Shown in pieces: positions 57,566-64,000 of a stretch of DNA of 64,000 nt; the stretch's first letter is position 1, and every line of letters starts with the position of its first letter. A program made the position numbers and the translations under genes. The stretch is from positions 7,129,358 to 7,193,357 of the forward strand of contig OZ025214.1 of NCBI GenBank assembly GCA_964019055.1. The letters run 5' to 3'. Below the pieces are notes generated by a model. It was not told the DNA's origin and did not search any database. It saw nothing but the letters and a program-made list of their open reading frames with translations. The stretch comes from Anthopleura xanthogrammica (taxonomy: Eukaryota > Cnidaria > Anthozoa > Actiniaria > Actiniidae).

Positions 57566-58290
57566 CGTATTACACAGGGAACATGGCTCTCTGTTGTTTG
57601 AATGATTTACGGTTTCTTTTAGAAACGTATTGTTGCTCTTTATAGGTCTATTTTGAGATCGGTTGGTCGGTTTAGGGTTTCATAATATAATGAAATACAA
57701 GCATCTTTTGTTCAAATTCTAAAGATGTTCAAATTTCGTACAATCTTTGATCTCACCTATTGTTTTTGAAGCGCACGAAGTCGAAAATAGTGATATAGCA
57801 AAACGGTCTAATGAGAATTTAATGAGAAGTCTATTTTATTTAAGGAGATAAGAAATAAGGCCGTCTTTCTCTCTTTAGGCGTTTCCCTAGATAATTAAAA
57901 CTTTTTATTGTCCTATAATATTTTTTCCAATCAAACTGCATTAAACTGTGGACTTGATACTGGTAAAAAAAGTGAGCAAAATCCACCTACCTCTTTTACA
58001 TAACGATTTATTTTAAATGAACGTGACCGTACTTTGATGGTTGGTACAACAAAAAAATAAATAATAATAGGTGGAGATAAGATGTAAATCGAATTTAACC
58101 TTGATTGCTAAACTATTGAATTTGCGAGGCCCTAAACAACAAGACCAAATGTGTCAGTTAAAATATTTTATTTTAAATCATTCATTATAGTATTTTTACT
58201 TTTATCAGCACTTTCTAAAACGAGGAGCTTAAGAGCTAAGCTTTGGTTTTAAGCTTCAATGCTACCTGTTTGGAATAGTAAAATTGCCTA
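57566..58290. other. Gap between C11orf68-like and ATP-grasp-like genes
   Basis: No gene recognised. Both neighbours are on the minus strand, so this holds the end of one gene and the upstream region of the other. Confidence 0.4.
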
Positions 58291-59824
58291 TTACAAATTC
58301 ATAATTTCTGAAAGCAAAAGCGAATCATTGTTCAGACTTTGGAAGATTCCTTTTCTAAACTGGCCGTTTTCGTCGCACAGAGCTTGTGCCATCTTGTCAA
58401 TAGCAATTGTTGATAACACTGTCTGCACATATGCCTCAATAAGGTCATCCAAGCCCAAGCCAAGTTGGTGGAAATCATGACAATCATATCGAATCACCCT
58501 ATCGATATCTGAACTCCACGTTCCGTCTGCATTCTTGAAAGACAAATTGGTCATGAAGGCAGCAGTCTGGTCGCTCCCTTCACTGAATCCATCCACGATA
58601 GGTTGATTTGCTCTTCTTGAGTACATGCCAATGGGTCTGAGACCTGTAGGGGTGGCACTAACCATCATACGAACATCTGATACGTAGACACATCCCTTTT
58701 CTGAAGGCATTGTCCCTATGTGGTAATACCGTTGGAGAACCTTAGGATCATGTGCATTCTCGTTTACCCCAATGAGTTCCTGCACAATATACATTTCATA
58801 TGGATGGTCTTCATCAAGAAAGTCTTGTAGCTGTTTCTCATTCTTAATAATATAGACTCCCTGACCTGCATTGCTATAGGGGATCTTGATTACAGCCTGT
58901 CCACCCAATTTTGCCACAGAATTCGGGATGTCACTCTTCCGTACGTCACATAGGGTAAGTGGGGTATTAATAGCTAATCCACTGTCCATCAGCTCTTTGT
59001 TGAAACTGTTGTAGGCCTTGGACGCTAGTAGCTTGTTCCTTCCGCCAGCTAAACAGACAATGGAGGGGTTCAGAATCAAAGTCTTGGAAGAGATTGGAAG
59101 CCGGTTCCATGGGCGCTGAGTGACGTATCGGAAGGCTGCTCGGATGGGATGCCACTCTTGATCCTCGCCAAAAACATGCAATATGCCATCACGGAATTCA
59201 AAAGCTGGGCTAGTCTCATCAACGTATGCATGCACTAAATGGACCTCTTCATTAAAGACATCAGCCATAGCATGAGCATAACCAGTTGTTTCTATAGGGT
59301 TCTTGTCGTGAAGAACAGCCAGTTCCCCTTGAATTAACGTTCCGTTATTCAAAGCTGTCTTGAAAGTACGTTCCAAGAGGGTACGGTAGCCTCCGTGTTT
59401 TTGTTCTTCATCCAGAAGGGGCATGTATTTCTGACCAGAAGGGCAAGAATTATTTTCAATGAGTACCATTTTCTTTTGTCCATCTTTTGTCGCAACTTTC
59501 ATCAGATCTGCTCCGGCCCACACAAAATACCTTGGTTGGTAAGCCAACGATGTTTCCAACACCTCTTTACTAACAGTGGGATGTAGCATGCAGTAACGTC
59601 TCACAATACAGGACTTGTCAAGTTCTAGAAAGCACTTGGCAACTGGGTCTATTGGCTTTTCGTATCCTTTTCGTACCCAGTGGTTGTTTGGATTAAAGGA
59701 ATTTGGCTTGATAAGTTTGGAGGGTCTACCTGGTTGCTGCGTTTTTGTTGTCAACATAATTGGATAAATGGCTGGGCGTACACTTGTTTCTTCAGTTGTG
59801 CCTGATGCGGGGACTAGGGTAAGT
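58291..59824 (-). CDS. ATP-grasp-like protein of unknown function, large 3' exon
   Basis: One long exon starts after the acceptor TTTTGTCAACAG (exon base 59824) and encodes about 510 aa to the stop at 58291. The first internal ATG is at 59757 (MLTTKTQQPG, about 488 aa). I do not recognise a named family. The middle looks like an ATP-grasp fold: LGGQAVIKIPYSNAGQGVYI (nucleotide-binding lysine and Gly-rich loop), then EMYIVQELIG, CVYVSDVRMMV and GLRPIGMYSRR. ATP-grasp enzymes join carboxylates to amines or thiols through acyl-phosphates. The N-terminal part (YFVWAGADLMKVA, IENNSCPSGQKYMPL) looks well conserved in style but I cannot place it. No later intron is seen. An upstream exon is needed if the frame before 59757 is coding; I could not find it. 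A bacterial origin is possible but unproven. Confidence 0.65.
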
Positions 59825-60164
59825 CTGTTGACAAAAAAAAAAACACACACACACAAAACTAAGTATTGCCTGACAGTTAGATAATGAACACTCGTGTCCT
59901 ATGGGATATGGATTCTCCCGCATTAGATAAAGAAAATTATTTGGTATTCAAGTACAAGACAACCCAGGAGAGTCCATGGAACAACGTACGAAATAATTCC
60001 GATCAATAAGTACCCGATCGTTCCCAGCCTGTGTTAAGCAGATAAATAAATAGAAAAAATAATAAATTGGGGAAACGATATTGCTAAGTTCTTGAAAGAA
60101 TTATTGAAATGAACGAAAAGGAACGTACAATAGTCTAACGAAGATAGTGTCAAACTGAGCTATG

Positions 60165-60335
60165 AACCTTAGTAGCCCGGGGTGACTCGGGAAACGGTCA
60201 TTTCTTTATTTTATTTTTCCACTCATTATTAAATATCATAATAAATGTATATCAAATATCAAATACCTCTATAGATTTATCTCAGATATAGATTTCGACT
60301 TACACCTTAAGACCTTAAGTTTTGCAGTTTCGCAT
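60165..60335 (+). repeat. Dispersed copy of an M13-upstream repeat segment
   Basis: CTTAGTAGCCCGGGGTGACTCGGGAAACGG and the following AT-rich block match 20420-20580, 43445-43590 and 45880-46025, more than 14 kb from the duplicated locus. So part of that array is an older mobile or dispersed repeat. Confidence 0.7.
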
Positions 60336-60709
60336 TGACTTCATTTCTACATCACTATTTTAGATCAGCTGGTTGTGTTTTATGATCTCAGTTGAACTCC
60401 GCCAAGTTTCAATCAGTGTATTCTAGGTAATCAATGATATGTCATTTATTTGTCATTTATTTGATATTTAGTCTAAATATCCCTCATCACTATTCATGAG
60501 GCATGGTCTTTTATATGGCGATCACCGGAACCATGGCTGGGTCGCATTGACCCAATCGAAAAATTTTCGCAATGACTCTGGACTACACACTATTGAACAC
60601 CCCAGCACTTGTGGGACCCATTGAATAATCTTTGCGCATACGTTGACTAGCCGATAATTTTTCTTACTATTTATCAGCCGATAGTATAGTTTAGTTGAGA
60701 TTTTTACTA

Positions 60710-60813
60710 ATTAGAAGACTCACTCTCGATTTCTATCGGCTTTGATAGTTGACTCGGGGCCGGAAATCCTCGTCAACTATCAGCCGATAGAAATCTCGAG
60801 TTCGTCTTCTAAT
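60710..60813. repeat. 104-bp hairpin with about 43-nt arms
   Basis: ATTAGAAGACTCACTCTCGA...GTTGAC (60710-60753) pairs with 60772-60813 with only a few mismatches around an 18-nt loop. A partial GCCGATAG copy lies just upstream (60650-60685). Confidence 0.85.
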
Positions 60814-60985
60814 TGTTAAATATATATTCATTCATTCGTGGTGCTTTATTCTAATTCACTTTGGTTGGCCTAGAGCGGTATTAATGAAGTGTTTTCAAAC
60901 CGTCTTGATTACGTCACAAATAGTGAGTACGTTAGCCAATCAGAATGCAGGATTTGCAATAGTATAGTAGTAGAATTTTACTAAA

Positions 60986-61010
60986 TATATATATATATAT
61001 ATATATATAC
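60986..61010. repeat. (TA)n microsatellite
   Basis: Pure AT dinucleotide run. Confidence 0.9.
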
Positions 61011-61245
61011 ATATTTTTCTATATTCTAGGTATAGGTCTCCCCGATTAGTAGGGCACTTGTTCACAGTTATAAGATTTAATACATTAATAAAGTTATTAT
61101 TATTATTATTATCTACCCTGCTGTGCTTAATCATGGTCATGTAAATTCAAAGCTTTTTCGGCATATTTACGGTTTTCTTTTGTATTACTTTGGTTATATA
61201 TCAGATTTTCACTGTGATATTTTTTTTCCACTCAGATTTCCACAA

Positions 61246-61279
61246 CTGACGATGGCAGTTGAATCTGCCGAAACATGTC
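61246..61279 (+). ncRNA. Hammerhead-ribozyme-like core
   Basis: CTGACGA, a stem GGCAG/CTGCC closed by TTGAAT, then GAAAC and ATGTC follow the order of a minimal type I hammerhead with a two-base-pair helix III. The flanks (CACAA and GATCAAAG) do not pair as helix I, so a working ribozyme is doubtful. Such cores mark ends of Penelope-like retroelements. Confidence 0.3.
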
Positions 61280-61439
61280 GATCAAAGAAGCATTGCATAT
61301 TCGATGGCTTTACTCTGTGTTTTCAACAATTACATCATGTAAATTTAAAGCGTTTTCAGTATTATTGTCATCGGCTGCAACCAAAATCCTTCAGATTTCA
61401 CTCCACTTGCAAATATGCAACCGCTAGTCTAGTATTTTG

Positions 61440-62660
61440 ATATCATCTTTGCCATACGCCATAGTTTAACAGTGAAGCTTTATCAGGTACCCTCTGAGTC
61501 GTAATCATGCATGCAGAATGTTTTATAGTGAATTCAACGATTATTGTTTACCGCCGCAGGCTATCTTAACATTAATTATAATTTACTTTTAAGAATTTTA
61601 CATTACTATAATCTTCAATCTATTAAAATATTTTGTGTGCATCTCATAATAAACTACGCGAAACGTTAGTTTAACGGTCGTTCAAACTGATGCTTGGAAC
61701 GGGTTTGCTTGAAAACCCGAGAAAAAACACCTAAATAGGACCTTGTTGCTTTAACTTAATTTCAATCTTTTCGAACTCAAACACGTACTGGTGTATTTTG
61801 GATTTTAAAGCTTATAGAAACTAGCTCGAGCTATTATTATTATATATATTTTAAATTGGCAAACGAATCAGGACTGTCTTAAATATAATTTGCTTACGAA
61901 AAGAGCCAGAGGTCGGCTGTCGACACTTTCGAAGAAAGCTATTAAAAAATAATTTTACCTCGTACATTCTGTTAACAACAGCTCAAGACATTTTACTCAT
62001 GAAAAATATTGACCTTTATGAGGATGACCCAAAAGACTGGCTAAAATGGATATCTCATGATAGAAAGAAGATTTGAAACTCTCTGTCGCATCTCCTTGGA
62101 ATATTATTTTTTCGAGTCATTTTAGATTTTCGCAATAGTTTATGCATGGGTGATGCATCGCCAAAGAACAACCGTGTTCAAGGACTTATTGGATTTGCAT
62201 TAAGCACAAGATGATTGAAGGTTCAGAAAAGACGGAAATCGAATCGAAGTTTTAAAAATGAGGCAGTTCGCGAATAACAGTCATCGCAGTAAATAAATTC
62301 TTCTTTTATCTAAAAAAAATAATGATAAACTAGACTCACCTTACGTGTTTTTCGTTTTAGTTCTTGATCACATAAAAGAACGCTTAGTGAATGCTTGACA
62401 TACTATTCCAGTAGAATGATTTCGCATTAGTATGTCTGTACTGAATAACCTGATTCATTTTCAGTGGTCCGTGAAGCTCTTTGTCAAAGAATATTTACTT
62501 CGTTAGTCTGTCCTAAATATATACAGAAGCCGTTTTGACTGTCAATCCTTGAATTAAAACATGATAGAAACAACTAAGAGTGGTTTTAATTTACTCGTGA
62601 AACAAAACGTAATAGATCATGTACTCTTCAGTCATTGTCACTCAACCAAGACAGTCGTAA
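61440..62660. other. AT-rich stretch without recognised genes
   Basis: Only short noise frames on either strand; nothing repeated was noticed. Confidence 0.4.
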
Positions 62661-62755
62661 TATCAACTAGCAGAAGACTTGCAGAACAAGCAGAACACAC
62701 AAGAAACAGCTTGTTATCTTTTTGATTGGTTGTATCATCATGATCATGATCATCA

Positions 62756-62757
62756 TC

Positions 62758-62829
<72 letters not shown>

Positions 62830-62830
62830 G
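62756..62830. repeat. (ATT)n microsatellite
   Basis: About 75 bp of pure TTA repeats followed by GTTGTTGTTG. The isoleucine-rich frames here are not genes. Confidence 0.97.
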
Positions 62831-62923
62831 TAGTTGTTGTTGTTGTTGACATTTTATTGAATTCTTTGAACTTTTTTCATACAACTTCGTGGGCTACTGG
62901 CCTAAGCTAAGTTGTGACTACGA

Positions 62924-62962
62924 ACACACACAAAACAAAACAAAACAAAACAAACAAAAAAA
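62924..62962. repeat. (CAAAA)n microsatellite
   Basis: Short run of CAAAA/CAAAC units ending in an A-run. Confidence 0.85.
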
Positions 62963-63190
62963 ACCTTAAAATTTCATCAAATCAGGATTATCGCAAGCTT
63001 TGTTTTTACAACAAAAAATGTAGTAGGCTGATTTTATGGTTATATTCGTTATTTTTCTAATTATATATTTTTGGTGTTTTTTGTTAAAGCCTATGTTGTT
63101 AATCATTTCTATAAAAGTGGAACACTCATCAGAGAAAACACCAAGAGAACTTATAGATATAGGTTTACAAATTTAACGCATTTGAAATCA

Positions 63191-63838
63191 CTACTTAAGC
63201 TTTTGAGAGTGTTTTTCTTTTTTGCGTTGAGCGTTATTTTTAAGATTTGACTCAAACCCCATAGTCAGTTCTAGAACATAGAGGCATCCAGATAATGTTA
63301 ACAGGAGCCCGGGACGATGGGTGTTACCAGTTATGACAGATGGGCTGTGAAAACCATCTATGTCGGCGTAGAGGGAAGAATTGTTAACAGGTTGTAAATA
63401 AATAAATGAAGGAGAATTAACAGTGGAATCCACAGAGGGGCTCTTCCCCCACTGTATTCCAATTGGAATTTAGAAGTTGATTTTTGAGGTTGAAGTGAAG
63501 TGGCAAGGAAGTTGAGAACTGAGTTATGTCTCCAGGCAAACCGTTCAAGGTAGTGCTGACATCCAGCGACGACATGAAGAAGAGTATCAGGATTAATATA
63601 AAGCAAAATGAGCAGTCGGTATTTGGTGATATACCCCACTTTGTAAGGTTTTTACGTGTAGGAAGAGAGTTGTTGATTTAACGAATGGTAAAGCTATATA
63701 GGTTAGATTGAGCAGAGGACCAAAAAGAGTTAAGCGATGGCAAATTAAAGAGAACGCGATAACATTGAAGAAAAAGAAGCCTTGTGATATTAGTTGATGT
63801 TGTAGTCGGGCTTCATGGTTGGAACAAAAATCTTTCAT
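63191..63838 (-). pseudogene. LINE C-terminal fragment downstream of reverse transcriptase
   Basis: Frames with shifts read HEARLQHQLISQGF, LLHVVAGCQHYLERFAWRHN and GFHSPSVITGNTHRPGLLL, then CLYVLELTMGFESNL and NAQRKKEKHSQKL. These are the conserved C-terminal blocks (a CxxYLxxxxxxxRHN-type knuckle and a nuclease-like ExTVGFE block) of the LINE family whose RT part is at 3846-4705. Broken by stops; continues toward the window edge. Confidence 0.75.
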
Positions 63839-64000
63839 TACTTCCTTTGTCGATTTGTAGACGTCATACTGAATATTTGTATAGTTGCTTGATGACTTCC
63901 AGAGATCTTGTACATAATCATTGCGTGATTTTTTTAAGGCATTTCTGAGAACTGTCTGACACTGTATGAATTTAATAGAAGGATAATAATAATAATAATA

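Noticed and set aside
62667..62910. Isoleucine-rich frames on both strands
   Set aside because: Translation of an (ATT)n microsatellite.

Overview
The window is eukaryotic, AT-rich and intron-rich, with dense small inverted-repeat transposons, non-LTR retrotransposon debris and microsatellites. The mix of THAP fragments, a Crypton-like tyrosine recombinase, jockey/CR1-like and other LINE remnants, and G-rich foldback elements looks like a cnidarian, most likely an anthozoan (coral or anemone). That assignment is inference from style, not from a marker gene.

Layout. Bases 1-22754 and 25586-46050 are two very similar copies of one >20 kb segment in direct tandem. Each copy holds a decayed THAP-domain gene, LINE fragments and one complete 17-exon M13 (neprilysin/endothelin-converting-enzyme family) gene on the minus strand (5052-17506 and 28581-40807). 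I rebuilt each gene exon by exon: phases agree at every junction and the product is 758 aa. The family's zinc and catalytic residues are lost in both copies (HExxH reads HGILY, and the Glu zinc ligand reads Met), so these are probably pseudopeptidases. Upstream of each gene lies a 2.4-2.7 kb repeat array built from its 5' region, with inverted exon-1 relics. Copy 1 alone also has a second, truncated M13 first exon (22755-23170).

The most informative mobile element is a 2.08 kb Crypton-like tyrosine-recombinase element (491-2573). It sits in copy 1, and the matching site in copy 2 is empty, so the ends can be read directly: there is no evident target duplication, and one end carries a 133-bp palindrome. 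A 300-bp internally deleted relative (48193-48492) shares both ends.

From 46050 on the sequence is single copy. It holds a run of foldback elements, an intronless-CDS MATE/SLC47-type transporter (49727-51382), a >600 bp (GACA)n tract, a two-exon C11orf68/UPF0696 homologue (54086-57472, minus), an ATP-grasp-like protein of unknown function (58291-59824, minus), and LINE debris at the right edge (63191-63838).

The genes show no operon-like linkage. The coherent story is local: an M13 pseudopeptidase locus that has undergone repeated direct and inverted duplication, with transposons acting on its introns and splice sites. The near-identity of the two large copies, with one transposon present/absent, could also mean two alleles placed in tandem by an assembler.
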